A stretch of 64,000 nt of DNA from the NCBI GenBank assembly GCA_015069465.1, contig SVIO01000005.1:1-64000 (forward strand), read 5' to 3'. The DNA comes from Clostridiales bacterium. Its GTDB lineage: Bacteria > Bacillota > Clostridia > Christensenellales > Borkfalkiaceae. Numbering within the stretch: the stretch's first letter is position 1; the number at the start of each line of letters is the position of its first letter. Shown here in pieces: positions 28,966 through 37,914 of this stretch. The translations under genes and the position numbers were made by a program. The notes under the pieces were generated by a model. That model searched no databases. It was not told the origin of the DNA and saw only the letters and a list, made by a program, of their open reading frames with translations.

Positions 28966-29570
28966 TAGTCTTGTTCTTCTATCTCTTCTTGCTCTAAGTT
29001 AATAGCCTTTTCGATAATATCTAAAAGTTCATTTTTGCCGTAGCCTGTGTCTGCACTCGTTGCAGTGACATCTGCATATCCCACCCTAAGTGATGATGCA
29101 ATTTCATTAATTCTTGGCTTTATTCTTGTTTTTGCAAGTTTATCTGCCTTTGTTGCAACAAGGGCAAACGGCACGGCATAATGGTATAGATAATTTATCA
29201 TCATTTTATCATCACTAGTCGGTTCGTGCCTAATATCTACGAGCGAAAGAAGAAGTCTTATGTTTTGAGTGCCTAAAAAGGTCTCAAGAAGCCTTCCCCA
29301 CTTTTGCTTTTCTTCCTTTGGTGCTTTTGCAAAGCCATAACCCGGAAGGTCAGCAAGTACAAACTCGCCAAAATCAAAGTAGTTTATAAGCCTTGTTCTA
29401 CCTGGGGTGGTAGATGTTTTAGCAAGTTTTTTCTTATTTGCAAGCATGTTTATAAGCGAACTTTTGCCCACGTTAGATTTGCCTGCAACGGCAATTATAG
29501 GCTTTGAAGTTTGATAAAACTTATCCACACTTGCAACGCTTGTTATAAAAACAGCATCTTTAATCTTCAT
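28965..29570 (-). CDS. engB: Ribosome biogenesis GTPase EngB/YsxC
   Basis: TrmE-Era-family GTPase of 201 residues needed for late 50S assembly. Motifs: P-loop AGKSNVGKSSLI, switch I TSTTPGRTR, G3 DLPGYGFA, G4 TKAD and G5 SADTGYGK. It follows lon by nine bases, the same order as in B. subtilis (lonA-ysxC), and overlaps the MATE gene by one base. A short acidic tail (EQEEIEEQD) ends the protein. Confidence 0.97.
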   Translation of the reverse strand: MKIKDAVFITSVASVDKFYQTSKPIIAVAGKSNVGKSSLINMLANKKKLAKTSTTPGRTRLINYFDFGEFVLADLPGYGFAKAPKEEKQKWGRLLETFLGTQNIRLLLSLVDIRHEPTSDDKMMINYLYHYAVPFALVATKADKLAKTRIKPRINEIASSLRVGYADVTATSADTGYGKNELLDIIEKAINLEQEEIEEQD

Positions 29571-29579
29571 AATTTTTCC

Positions 29580-31955
29580 TTAATTATTTATTGCCTTTTC
29601 AAAAACTTCATCAATGTTTTCGACAGCAATAAAATCTATTTTTTCTCGTATTTCTTTTGGTATATCTACTAAATCTTTTTGGTTATCTTTTGGAATTATA
29701 ATGTTTGTTATTCCAAGTCTATAAGCAGCAAGTGACTTTTCTTTAAGCCCACCGATTGCCAAAACTTTACCCCTTAAGGTTATTTCACCCGTCATAGCAA
29801 CAGTCTTTTTAACGGCTTTATTAGTAAAGGCTGAAAGTATTGCCGTTGCCATTGTGATACCTGCGCTTGGTCCGTCTTTTGGGGTTGCACCTTCTGGAAC
29901 GTGGATATGAATATCCGTCTTTTCAAACCTACTGCTATCAATATTATATTTATCGGCATTTGCACGGATATAACTAATCGCTGCCCTTGCAGATTCTTTC
30001 ATAACGTCGCCGAGTTTACCTGTTAAAACAATCTCGCCCTTTCCTTGCATTAACGAAACTTCTATTGTTAAAGTTGTTCCACCAACGCTTGTCCAAGCAA
30101 GCCCTGTCGCTGCGCCAACTTCATCTTTTTCAAGCGCCATATCCCTTGCGTGCTTTTTAATGCCAAGATACTCATTAACTGCAACTTTATCAATAACTTG
30201 CTTTTTAAGTCTAGGTTTTTGAGCAACTAAAGTTGCCACCTTTCTTATAACGCTTGAAATTTCACGCTCTAAATTTCTAACGCCTGCTTCTAAAGTGTAA
30301 CTCGTTATAATCTCTTCAATACCTTCATCGGTAAATGCTATATTTTTCTTTGTTAAGCCGTTATTTTTTAGTTGCTTTGGAATTAAATATTGCTTTGCAA
30401 TTTGAAGTTTTTCTTCTTTTGTATAACCTGAAATTTCTATTACTTCCATTCTATCGAGAAGTGGATAAGGAATAGTGTCAAGCGAGTTTGCTGTAGTTAT
30501 AAACATAACTTTAGATAGGTCAAATGGCACTTCTAAAAATCTATCTCTAAAAGTTGTATTTTGCTCTGGGTCAAGCACTTCTAAAAGTGCGCTCGCTGGG
30601 TCGCCGTGTATGTCAGAAGAAAGTTTATCAATCTCATCAAGCAAAAACACAGGGTTATTTGAGCCTGCATTTTTAAGCCCAAAAATAATTCTACCTGGCA
30701 TAGCACCAACATAAGTTCTTCTGTGTCCCCTTATTTCGGACTCATCTTTAACGCCACCCAAACTCATTCTTACAAACTTTCTGTTTAAGGCTCTTGCGAT
30801 TGAAGTTGCAACCGAAGTTTTACCTACCCCCGGAGGCCCAACAAAACACAAGATAGGTCCTTTAATTTTCTTTGTTAGTTTTAAAACTGCAAGGTATTCA
30901 ATAATTCTTTGTTTAACCTTTTCTAATCCAAAATGGTCTTTATCCAAAATTTCCATTGCCTTTTTTAAGTCGGCAGTGTCACTTGTGCTAAAGTTAAATG
31001 GCAATTCCTTAATCCAATCAAGATAGTTTAATATAATTGAATAATCTGGTGAAGATGGATTGATTTTATCAAGTCTTGCAATTTCTTTTAATGCCTTTTC
31101 TTCAATACTTTTTGGCAATTTCTTTTCTAAAATAACATTTTTAAGTTGTTCAAGTTCATCAAGGTCATCGCCAAGTTCATCGTGAATAGCCTTAAGTTGT
31201 TCTCTAAGATAAAATTCTTTTTGGCTTTTATCGATACTCGTGCGAACTTTAGATGTTATTTTTCGCTCGATTTTAGCAATTTCTATTTCGTTTTTGAATA
31301 GTTTTTCAAACTCTTGTGCTCTTTTTTCGGTGCTATCAATCTCTAAAATCTTTTGCACGTCTTTTTCATTTAGTGGTGCTGTTGATAAAGCGTTATCGAT
31401 ATATTCGTTTACGTCGGTTATGCTTGCAAATAGCCCCAAAACGTCTTTATTTATGCCCTTGCCAAGCAATGCATACTCTGCAAACACGTTTTTAAGCACC
31501 CTTAAATATGCTTCGTTAATAGTTACATCTTCGATAGGAATATAAGGGTTATCTATAACTTTAACGGCAAAATATCCCTTGTCGTTTGTAAAACTTGTTA
31601 TTTTTACCCTTTTTAATGCTTGAACGCTAATCTTAAGTGATGCGCCTTGACCTTTTATAACTTGTTTAATGTGCGCAAGCACGCCCACCTTTAAAATTTC
31701 GCTCTTTTTTGGGTTTTCTATAAACGCATTTTTTTGTGGGGCAATAACGATTTTAGAATCCCTAGAAACTGCCATGTTTACAGCGTTTATAGATGCAATT
31801 CTGCCCACTTCAAAGTTAAGTAGCGTTTTAGGAAAAAGTGATTTTCCCCTTAGCGCCACTAATGGATATTCATTTTGCTCATCGGCAACAATTTCTTTGT
31901 TTTCAATATCTTGTTGATTATCTTCGCTTAAAACTACTTGTATTTGTTCTTCCAT
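29580..31955 (-). CDS. lon: ATP-dependent protease Lon
   Basis: Lon protease of 791 residues with all three domains: the N-terminal substrate domain (from YPLVALRGKSLFPKTLLNFE), the AAA+ module with Walker A GPPGVGKTS and sensor segments, and the C-terminal peptidase with catalytic Ser in PKDGPSAGITMATA and Lys in GGLKEKSLAAYR. It degrades misfolded and regulatory proteins in the cytosol. An AGAAAGGAAGA site precedes the ATG. No heat-shock operator is visible upstream, only a 37-base gap to the HAD gene. Confidence 0.97.
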   Translation of the reverse strand: MEEQIQVVLSEDNQQDIENKEIVADEQNEYPLVALRGKSLFPKTLLNFEVGRIASINAVNMAVSRDSKIVIAPQKNAFIENPKKSEILKVGVLAHIKQVIKGQGASLKISVQALKRVKITSFTNDKGYFAVKVIDNPYIPIEDVTINEAYLRVLKNVFAEYALLGKGINKDVLGLFASITDVNEYIDNALSTAPLNEKDVQKILEIDSTEKRAQEFEKLFKNEIEIAKIERKITSKVRTSIDKSQKEFYLREQLKAIHDELGDDLDELEQLKNVILEKKLPKSIEEKALKEIARLDKINPSSPDYSIILNYLDWIKELPFNFSTSDTADLKKAMEILDKDHFGLEKVKQRIIEYLAVLKLTKKIKGPILCFVGPPGVGKTSVATSIARALNRKFVRMSLGGVKDESEIRGHRRTYVGAMPGRIIFGLKNAGSNNPVFLLDEIDKLSSDIHGDPASALLEVLDPEQNTTFRDRFLEVPFDLSKVMFITTANSLDTIPYPLLDRMEVIEISGYTKEEKLQIAKQYLIPKQLKNNGLTKKNIAFTDEGIEEIITSYTLEAGVRNLEREISSVIRKVATLVAQKPRLKKQVIDKVAVNEYLGIKKHARDMALEKDEVGAATGLAWTSVGGTTLTIEVSLMQGKGEIVLTGKLGDVMKESARAAISYIRANADKYNIDSSRFEKTDIHIHVPEGATPKDGPSAGITMATAILSAFTNKAVKKTVAMTGEITLRGKVLAIGGLKEKSLAAYRLGITNIIIPKDNQKDLVDIPKEIREKIDFIAVENIDEVFEKAINN

Positions 31956-31992
31956 AATCTTCCTTTCTTGTGTTTTTCTTTATGTAATCTTT

Positions 31993-32811
31993 TTATAAAC
32001 AATATTTTTCTAATAAATGTTTTACAGGCTTGTCCTTAAAGTCAACTGTCACTTCTTTAGCAATGCTTTTAAGTTTTTCACTTGCATCGCCAACGGCAAC
32101 GCCATACCACTCGCCGTCAATGAGTGGAATATCGTTGGTGCTATCCCCCACGGTCAAAACTTCGCTTAGTGGAATATTATAGTGCTTTGCCAAAAATTTT
32201 ACGGCTTCGCCCTTGTTATATTTTTTATTTATGCACTCAAGTAGATATTTTGCACCCGAATTAAACATAATGTCCGTTTTATTATACTCGCCATTATATT
32301 TTTCCATAAGCCCCATTACCTTTTCAGGCTCACATAAAGCGCACATCTTACTAACCATTTTGTTTTGGCTTAAAATTTCCTTTGCTAAATCAGGAACGGC
32401 ATAAACTTGGGTCTTTAATGCACTTGCATAAATTTTAATATACTCGGCATATTTTTCGTTTGGCTGATAATATAATTTTTCGCCGATATATGCAAGCGCC
32501 AAAGCATCATCACGCACAAACTTAAGGACAACTTCTGCACTTTCTTTTGGTAAAAGCCCACCTTCTAAAAGGGCAGTGCCACTTTCTATATCCTTTATCA
32601 TTGCGCCTTGAAAAGACACGCATAAGCCATCAAGATTAGCACTTTTACAAATTCTTTGAGCCGAACTAAACATTCTGCCCGTGCAAACTACAAACTTGCC
32701 ACCTTTATTTTGAAATTCTTTTATTTTGATAAGCGTTTCGTCATCAATGGTGTTGAGTGGTGCTCCCCCCAAAGTGCCATCATAATCGCTTATAACTAGT
32801 TTATATTTCAT
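31993..32811 (-). CDS. Cof-type HAD phosphatase
   Basis: HAD-superfamily hydrolase of 272 residues with a type II cap (Cof/YidA group). Motif I DYDGTLGG holds the nucleophile aspartate, motif II the threonine in VVCTGR, motif III the lysine before GEAVKFL, and motif IV GDSTNDIPLI. Relatives dephosphorylate sugar phosphates, flavin or nucleotide metabolites; the substrate is not predictable. Its ATG overlaps the uvrC stop by four bases, so translation is coupled. Confidence 0.9.
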   Translation of the reverse strand: MKYKLVISDYDGTLGGAPLNTIDDETLIKIKEFQNKGGKFVVCTGRMFSSAQRICKSANLDGLCVSFQGAMIKDIESGTALLEGGLLPKESAEVVLKFVRDDALALAYIGEKLYYQPNEKYAEYIKIYASALKTQVYAVPDLAKEILSQNKMVSKMCALCEPEKVMGLMEKYNGEYNKTDIMFNSGAKYLLECINKKYNKGEAVKFLAKHYNIPLSEVLTVGDSTNDIPLIDGEWYGVAVGDASEKLKSIAKEVTVDFKDKPVKHLLEKYCL

Positions 32812-34643
32812 CTTAGTTCTTCCTTTGTAAGCACATCTATAATTAACTGCGCTTGTTTTTCGCCTATGCCTTTAACTGACATAAGTTGCTCTTTTGTGGC
32901 ACTAATTATTCCACTTAAATCCTTAAACTCTTTAAGTAGCAACTGCCTTTTAACCTTGCCTAGACCTTTAACCGAGTCAAGCACCGAAGAAAGCGCCCTT
33001 TTGCCCCTTAATGTGCGATGATAATTGATAGCAAACCTATGTGCCTCATCTCTTATTCTTTGCAACATTTGCAAGCAATAATCACGCTTTTCTAAAATAA
33101 TAGGCAGACTGCTATCTAAAACAAAAATTTCTTCTTCACGCTCGGCAAGTGCTATCAAATCTATGTCTTTGATTTTAAACTCATCAAACACTTGTTTTAT
33201 GCTAGAGAGTTGACCTTTGCCACCATCGATTATGATAAGGTCTGGCTTTGGGAACTTTTCGCTGTCCGTTTTAAGCCTTATAAGCCTTCTTCTCATCATT
33301 TCTTGATGGCTTTTATAGTCATCTGCCCCTTCAACCGTTTTTATCTTAAATCTGCGATAAGAATCAAGGTCCTTTTCGCCATCGATGAACACCACCATAC
33401 TGCCAACCTTATCCACGCCACTTATGTTTGAAATGTCATAGCACTCCATGCGTTTTGGATAATTTTTAAGGTTTAATTTTTGCATCAAACTCTTGCAAGC
33501 ATTTATAGTCATGTCGTTTTTATGCTCGATTTTGTTTGTTGCCGTTTGTAAATGCTCTAAAGCATTGGCTTCTGCCATATCACATAGTTGCTTTCTTATG
33601 CCTTGCTTAACTGCCAAAATGCTAACCGACTTATTAAAGTTTTGCTTAAAATATTTTTCTAAAATATCGCTTTCAGTAACATCAATTGAACTTATAATTT
33701 CATCGGGTATTTCCACCCCGTTTTTATAATATCTTAAAATAAATTCTCTTAAAAAATCGCTATCGCTTTGTCCATAATACGAAAAGGAAAAGTTTTTTGC
33801 GCCAAGCATTCTTCCACTTCTAACGATAAGCAAACTTATAGTGCTATAAATATCGTTTGTTTTATAGCCAAAAATATCTGCATTTAAGAATTTGTTTAAC
33901 GATGTTATTCGTTTTTGTTTAATCTTTTCTAAACTAAATAGTTTATCTCTAAACTTTAAGGCAAGTTCAAACTCTTCTTTTTGGCTGGCGAAATTCATCT
34001 TTTCTTTTAATAGATTTTCAGCAAAAGACATATCCCCAGATAAAAAGTCTATTGCCCTGTTCACTTTTGACATATACTCATCGTGGTGAACTTTTCCCGT
34101 GCAAGGCGCAATACATTTTTTTATGTGAAAGTTTAAGCATTCTTTTATAGGTTTTGTTAGTTTTTTAGTACAAGGTCTAACGCCAAACGCTAGGTTTATA
34201 ATCTCTAAAACATCTCTTACGCTTACGCCACCCATAAACGGCCCAAAATATTTAGCACCGTCCTTTTTAATTTTTCGAGTGATTGTAAAGGTAGGAAAGT
34301 TTTCTTTTAAGTCGATTTTTAGGTATGGATAAGTTTTATCATCTTTTAATAAAATGTTATATCTTGGTTTATACTTTTTTATAAGGTTATTCTCTAAGGA
34401 AAGCGCATCGATTTCGGTTGGCGCAATGATATAATAAAAATCTTTGACATTACTAACCATTGCCATAACCTTGTCGGTTTTGACACTCGCTTGAAAATAT
34501 TGCCTTACCCTGTTTTTAAGGTTTTTTGCCTTGCCAACGTATATAACTTGCCCAGCGCCGTCTTGCATTACATATACGCCAGGATTTTCGGGAAGATGTT
34601 TTAATTTTTCTCTAATAATATCCACCCTTTTATTATAAACCAT
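32808..34643 (-). CDS. uvrC: Excinuclease ABC subunit C
   Basis: Nucleotide-excision repair endonuclease of 611 residues, full length. In order: GIY-YIG domain (NPGVYVMQDGAGQVIYVGKA), UVR helix pair for UvrB contact (FELALKFRDKLFSLE), RNase H-like endonuclease with IDGGKGQL, and tandem helix-hairpin-helix motifs ending in SVKGIGEKQAQLI. It begins 21 bases after an ArsR-type regulator. It is the second gene of a six-gene minus-strand run that mixes DNA repair, proteolysis and ribosome assembly. Confidence 0.97.
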   Translation of the reverse strand: MVYNKRVDIIREKLKHLPENPGVYVMQDGAGQVIYVGKAKNLKNRVRQYFQASVKTDKVMAMVSNVKDFYYIIAPTEIDALSLENNLIKKYKPRYNILLKDDKTYPYLKIDLKENFPTFTITRKIKKDGAKYFGPFMGGVSVRDVLEIINLAFGVRPCTKKLTKPIKECLNFHIKKCIAPCTGKVHHDEYMSKVNRAIDFLSGDMSFAENLLKEKMNFASQKEEFELALKFRDKLFSLEKIKQKRITSLNKFLNADIFGYKTNDIYSTISLLIVRSGRMLGAKNFSFSYYGQSDSDFLREFILRYYKNGVEIPDEIISSIDVTESDILEKYFKQNFNKSVSILAVKQGIRKQLCDMAEANALEHLQTATNKIEHKNDMTINACKSLMQKLNLKNYPKRMECYDISNISGVDKVGSMVVFIDGEKDLDSYRRFKIKTVEGADDYKSHQEMMRRRLIRLKTDSEKFPKPDLIIIDGGKGQLSSIKQVFDEFKIKDIDLIALAEREEEIFVLDSSLPIILEKRDYCLQMLQRIRDEAHRFAINYHRTLRGKRALSSVLDSVKGLGKVKRQLLLKEFKDLSGIISATKEQLMSVKGIGEKQAQLIIDVLTKEELR

Positions 34644-34664
34644 TTTAAAATAATTTACAAGTAG

Positions 34665-34997
34665 TTAATACCCCAAAAACTCCACTCCTTTTAAAAGAAC
34701 ATCGTTTAATGTGTCATTTCTAAGCGAATAAAAAACAACTTTTCCTTGCCTTCTCGTTTTTACGGCATTTAAGTTTTTAAGAAGTCTTAGTTGGTGCGAC
34801 ACCGTTGTTTGATTTAATCCTAACAGAGCCGATAGGTCACTAACACACATTTCGCTTATGGCAAGTGCCGATATCATTTTAAGTCTTGTGTAATCGGAAA
34901 ACATAGAAAAAAAGCACACAAGGTCATCTAAAATTTCGCCTTTTGGCACATAGTCGTTTACTAATGTTTGAAGCCTTTTGTCAAGTAATAATTCCAT
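34665..34997 (-). CDS. ArsR-family winged-helix regulator
   Basis: A 110-residue winged-helix repressor with the ArsR fold: recognition helix NQTTVSHQLRLLKNL and wing RRQGKVVFYSL. The alpha-3 region reads SEMCVSDLSALL. Metal-sensing ArsR/SmtB proteins have a CxC pair there, while this protein keeps only the first cysteine, so arsenic-type sensing is doubtful. It heads the run leading into uvrC and has a GGGGG ribosome site. A direct repeat in the intergenic region to its right may be its operator. The inducer is unknown. Confidence 0.85.
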   Translation of the reverse strand: MELLLDKRLQTLVNDYVPKGEILDDLVCFFSMFSDYTRLKMISALAISEMCVSDLSALLGLNQTTVSHQLRLLKNLNAVKTRRQGKVVFYSLRNDTLNDVLLKGVEFLGY

Positions 34998-35035
34998 TAT
35001 AAATCCCCCTAATAGTCATTTTTAGTACATAATAA

Positions 35036-35101
35036 ATACTTGCACATATATTTTAACAAAATTATACTTGCACATTTTTATATAATTTCACGCATATAAT
35101 A
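35036..35101. promoter_or_regulatory. Direct repeat ATACTTGCACAT between arsR and a small plus-strand gene
   Basis: ATACTTGCACAT occurs at 35036-35047 and 35064-35075, 28 bases (about 2.7 helical turns) apart, between divergent genes. CATATAATA follows at 35093-35101 and can be read as a sigma-A -10 (TATAAT) or as a sigma-K-like CATAnnnTA. The repeat is a candidate binding site for the neighbouring ArsR protein, by position only. Confidence 0.4.
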
Positions 35102-35138
35102 GAAAAATAGCGAATTTTATATAAAAGGAGGATTTAAT

Positions 35139-35297
35139 ATGCTATCAAATAATCTTACTTTAATCGCACTGCTATTTTTACTAACCTGTAATAACAGCAT
35201 AGACACAACACAATTATTGTTGTTGCTTGCCCTTCTTAGCACAACTAACGGCATAGGCTTATTTAACAACAATAACAATTGCAACTGCAATAACTAA
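35139..35297 (+). CDS. Tiny hydrophobic protein with an Asn/Cys tail
   Basis: A 52-residue open frame with a very strong AAGGAGG ribosome site seven bases before the ATG and its own terminator. The product starts MLSNNLTLIALLFLLTCNNS, continues through a second Leu-rich stretch (QLLLLLALLS) and ends LFNNNNNCNCNN. The two hydrophobic stretches and the Asn/Cys tail resemble the composition of small spore-coat or envelope peptides of Firmicutes, but I recognise no family. It is divergent from arsR. A CATATAATA box upstream would allow a sporulation sigma factor. Coding is likely from the ribosome site and terminator; function is unknown. Confidence 0.7.
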   Translation: MLSNNLTLIALLFLLTCNNSIDTTQLLLLLALLSTTNGIGLFNNNNNCNCNN

Positions 35298-35326
35298 TTG
35301 TATATGCCTGATAAACAACCGATAAA

Positions 35327-35357
35327 AAAGGACTGCAACAGCAGTCCTTTTATTTTT
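35327..35357 (+). terminator. Terminator of the tiny Asn/Cys gene
   Basis: AAAGGACTGC (35327-35336) pairs with GCAGTCCTTT (35341-35350), followed by T-rich sequence. Confidence 0.85.
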
Positions 35358-35437
35358 ATTAAAACTATTTATTATTAATTTAACACTTGTACCTTTATTT
35401 TTTATTTTATACTATTGTGCTTTTTTTCTTATCGATT

Positions 35438-35505
35438 GTTTATACTTTTATTCTTCCAAGTTTTATACTTTTATTCTTCTAGGTTTTATACTTTTGACAA
35501 TAATC
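35438..35505. repeat. Three direct repeats of TTTATACTTTT
   Basis: TTTATACTTTTATTCTTC recurs at about 35439, 35462 and (shortened, TTTATACTTTTGACAAT) 35486, roughly every 23 bases, two helical turns. Further along, GGTGG/CCACC (35538-35560) forms a stem. This is a gene-free stretch between a terminator and the XRE gene; a protein-binding array is possible. Confidence 0.6.
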
Positions 35506-35582
35506 GACAATATAAGACATAATTAGCAAAATATTAGGTGGTCAATCAGTTTCACCACCGATAAATAAGTGTTATAATATGT

Positions 35583-36032
35583 TTAGTTTCTAAAATCCGT
35601 TCTACCTAAAAGATAGTCAGGTGAAACATTAAAATAGTCACAAAGCAATTCTAATATTTCTAATTCAGGCAGAAAGTTTTTACTAAACCATTTTGAGATA
35701 CTGCTTTTGTCAAATGCACAATCGCCAGCTACTTTATAATGTGAAACGTCTTTTTCATAGCACAATTCTTCAAAGCGCTGGTAGAAAGTTATGCCGTTAG
35801 AAGATTTATCAAAACCTTCTTCATTTGTCTTTCCTAAAAGATAGTTTATCGGTATGTTAAAGAAGTCTGCAATTCGCATTAACGTTTTGACACTAGGAAT
35901 AATACCATACAAAAGAGCGTTTGAAAGCGTGCTTTGACTTAAAGGAATAAGCTTTGCTATCTCTGTGCGATTATAGTCCGAATCTTCAAGTATTGAATTA
36001 AATCTTTTTTGAAATGATAAAGATATAGCCAA
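35583..36032 (-). CDS. Double-XRE helix-turn-helix regulator
   Basis: A 149-residue protein made of two Cro/C1-type helix-turn-helix domains. The first has SQSTLSNALLYGIIPSVKTLMR and ends NYLLGKTNE. The second (about 80-149) has DKSSISKWFSKN and ends DYLLGRTDFRN. No sensor or membrane domain is present. It has a GGGGGAGA ribosome site. The palindrome just upstream is the likely operator, suggesting autoregulation. A second protein of the same design lies 2.4 kb away. Partner genes are unknown. Confidence 0.85.
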   Translation of the reverse strand: MAISLSFQKRFNSILEDSDYNRTEIAKLIPLSQSTLSNALLYGIIPSVKTLMRIADFFNIPINYLLGKTNEEGFDKSSNGITFYQRFEELCYEKDVSHYKVAGDCAFDKSSISKWFSKNFLPELEILELLCDYFNVSPDYLLGRTDFRN

Positions 36033-36049
36033 TTAATATCTCCCCCTAA

Positions 36050-36121
36050 TTATTTAGGTGGCTAATACAACAAAACACCTATACATATAGTATAAGTGTT
36101 AAAAAATTAAATATAGGTGAC
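36050..36121. promoter_or_regulatory. Palindromic operator upstream of the double-XRE gene
   Basis: AACACCTATAC (36074-36084) and GTATAAGTGTT (36090-36100) form an 11-bp inverted repeat with one mismatch around ATATA. Extra TAGGTG half-sites flank it (about 36056-36061 and 36113-36119). The spacing suits a dimeric Cro-like regulator and the site covers the promoter region between the regulator and the plus strand. Confidence 0.6.
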
Positions 36122-36149
36122 TTATAAGAAACGTCACACAAGGAGCATT

Positions 36150-36197
36150 ATGAAAATTTTAACAAAAGAGTGGGCAACTCAGGTATGCTTGTTTTAG
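36150..36197 (+). pseudogene. 15-codon frame after a strong ribosome site: leader peptide or gene remnant
   Basis: An AAGGAG site precedes ATG and the peptide MKILTKEWATQVCLF, then a stop. The opening resembles the N-terminus of DUF4085-type proteins (M-K-[YIL]-x-T-K-E-W), so it may be the stump of a lost gene. A change of frame would continue as GMLVLEEKF and stop again. A hairpin, AACCACTC/GAGTGGTT (36221-36243), lies just downstream, so a regulatory leader peptide is also possible. Confidence 0.3.
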
Positions 36198-36427
36198 AAG
36201 AAAAATTTTAGATAAAAAATAACCACTCTTAAAATGAGTGGTTAAATGCAAAGCTTCACATCAAATTATTTCAACATCATAGATACTTTGCTTGGTTAAG
36301 CAACAACGTTCTTAACTTCAATCCTTTGGATATGCTGATGTGACTATATTTTATTATATTTTATGGAGATTGTCAAATGAATAGAAGAAGAAAACCTAAA
36401 AAAGCTAATTTATCAGGTTGACAAGTT

Positions 36428-36759
36428 ACGGATGAAATTGAACTTGTTGGTCATAATCTAACTTATTTTAAGTGCTTAGATGCGAACAAGATAAGGCAAC
36501 ACCTACTACCTATTTTAAGCAGTTAGAAGCGAGTTGCAGAAGGCTCGCTTATCAAAACGGATGAAATTGACCTTGTTGGTCATAATCTAACTTATTTTAA
36601 GTGCTTAGATGCGAACAAGATAAGGCAACACCTACTACCTATTTTAAGCAGTTAGAAGCGAGTTGCAGAAGGCTCGCTTATCAAAACGGATGAAATAGAC
36701 CGTCTGGTCATTGAAGTCGTTTTGATAAAGCAGTAAACGACCTGCAACGATGTTTATAA
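36428..36759. repeat. 129-bp tandem repeat ending in a 98-nt structured repeat
   Basis: Two nearly identical 129-bp units begin with ACGGATGAAATTGA at 36428 and 36557. A third start at 36686 runs into different sequence. Each unit contains the stem AAGCGAG/CTCGCTT. The last part (36662-36759) is a 98-nt block found again at 40937-41034. It folds with outer GTTGCAG/CTGCAAC, middle TTATCAAAACG/CGTTTTGATAA and inner GACC/GGTC stems. Because 129 is a multiple of three some frames stay open across units, but each is broken by stops. I regard the block as non-coding. Confidence 0.8.
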
Positions 36760-36765
36760 CTGAAT

Positions 36766-36800
36766 AAAAAAAGGTGCAAGGAATTTCCTTGCACCTTTTT
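36766..36800 (-). terminator. Terminator of GAPDH
   Basis: A perfect stem AAAAAGGTGCAAGG / CCTTGCACCTTTTT around a short AATTT-type loop lies directly downstream of the minus-strand gap gene. Confidence 0.9.
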
Positions 36801-36812
36801 TATGTCTTAAAA

Positions 36813-37835
36813 TTAGATTTCTGAGAAGTATTTAATAGTTCTAACCATTTGGCTTGTGTATGAGTTTTCGTTGTCATACCAAGAAACTACTTGAACTTGA
36901 TATGTGTCGTCATCAATCTTAGATACCATTGTTTGTGTAGCATCGAAGAGTGAGCCATATCTCATACCGATAACGTCAGAAGAAACGATTTCGTCTGTGT
37001 TGTAACCGAAAGATTCTGTAGCTTGAGCCTTCATAGCAGCGTTGATACCTTCTTTAGTAACGTCTTTGCCCTTAACAACAGCGATAAGGATTGTTGTTGA
37101 ACCTGTTGCAGTTGGAACACGTTGAGCAGCACCGATTAGTTTGCCGTTGAGTTCAGGGATAACAAGACCGATAGCCTTTGCAGCGCCTGTTGAGTTAGGA
37201 ACGATGTTCATAGCACCAGCACGGCTTCTTCTCTTGTCGCCCTTTCTTTGTGGACCGTCAAGAATCATTTGGTCGCCTGTGTAAGCGTGAACTGTTGTCA
37301 TGATACCAGATTGGATAGGAGCATAATCATTAAGAGCCTTAGCCATAGGAGCAAGACAGTTTGTTGTGCAAGATGCAGCTGAAATGATTGTGTCTTCCTT
37401 TGTAAGTGATTTGTGGTTTACGTTATAAACGATTGTTGGAAGGTCGTTGCCTGCTGGAGCAGAGATAACAACTTTCTTAGCACCTGCTGTGATGTGAGCT
37501 TCTGCCTTTGCTTTTGCTGTATAGAAACCTGTGCATTCTAAAACAACGTCAACATCGTATTTAGCCCATGGGCAGTTAGCAGCGTCTTTTTCAGCAGAAA
37601 TTTTGATTTCTTTTCCGTCAACGATGATTGAATCTTCTGTTGATTCAACTGTGTGACCTTGTGCTACGTAATTACCTTGCATTGTGTCATACTTTAAGAG
37701 ATGAGCGAGCATTTCTGGGCTTGTTAAATCGTTGATAGCAACAACTTCATAACCTTCTGCACCGAACATTTGTCTAAATGCAAGACGACCGATACGGCCG
37801 AAACCATTGATTGCAACTTTTGTTACTTTTGACAT
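36813..37835 (-). CDS. gap: Glyceraldehyde-3-phosphate dehydrogenase
   Basis: NAD-dependent glycolytic enzyme of 340 residues. The Rossmann motif is [15 protein letters not shown], the catalytic cysteine lies in [15 protein letters not shown], the His in [10 protein letters not shown], and the substrate loop in [16 protein letters not shown]. The start [10 protein letters not shown] has a GGAGG site eight bases upstream; an in-frame TTG five codons earlier overlaps that site and is unlikely. It is transcribed alone from a strong promoter and ends at a strong terminator. The other lower-glycolysis genes (pgk, tpi, eno) are not adjacent. Confidence 0.97.
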   Translation of the reverse strand: MSKVTKVAINGFGRIGRLAFRQMFGAEGYEVVAINDLTSPEMLAHLLKYDTMQGNYVAQGHTVESTEDSIIVDGKEIKISAEKDAANCPWAKYDVDVVLECTGFYTAKAKAEAHITAGAKKVVISAPAGNDLPTIVYNVNHKSLTKEDTIISAASCTTNCLAPMAKALNDYAPIQSGIMTTVHAYTGDQMILDGPQRKGDKRRSRAGAMNIVPNSTGAAKAIGLVIPELNGKLIGAAQRVPTATGSTTILIAVVKGKDVTKEGINAAMKAQATESFGYNTDEIVSSDVIGMRYGSLFDATQTMVSKIDDDTYQVQVVSWYDNENSYTSQMVRTIKYFSEI

Positions 37836-37914
37836 TTTAATGTCCTCCAAATAATATAATTTTATAATTTTTTAATTGTTTTTTTCGAAATTTTGACCAA
37901 ATTTCTTCTTATAT

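Noticed and set aside
35036-35560. CRISPR array
   Set aside because: The repeats are short, imperfect and lack unique spacers of even length; no cas gene is in the window.
36378-36760. Protein reading of the tandem repeats with TGA taken as tryptophan (for example ...QNG-W-NRPSGH-W-SRFDKAVNDLQRC)
   Set aside because: TGA is used as a normal stop in this genome (uvrC and the nucleoside hydrolase end in TGA), no other gene needs recoding, and the stems explain the conservation better.
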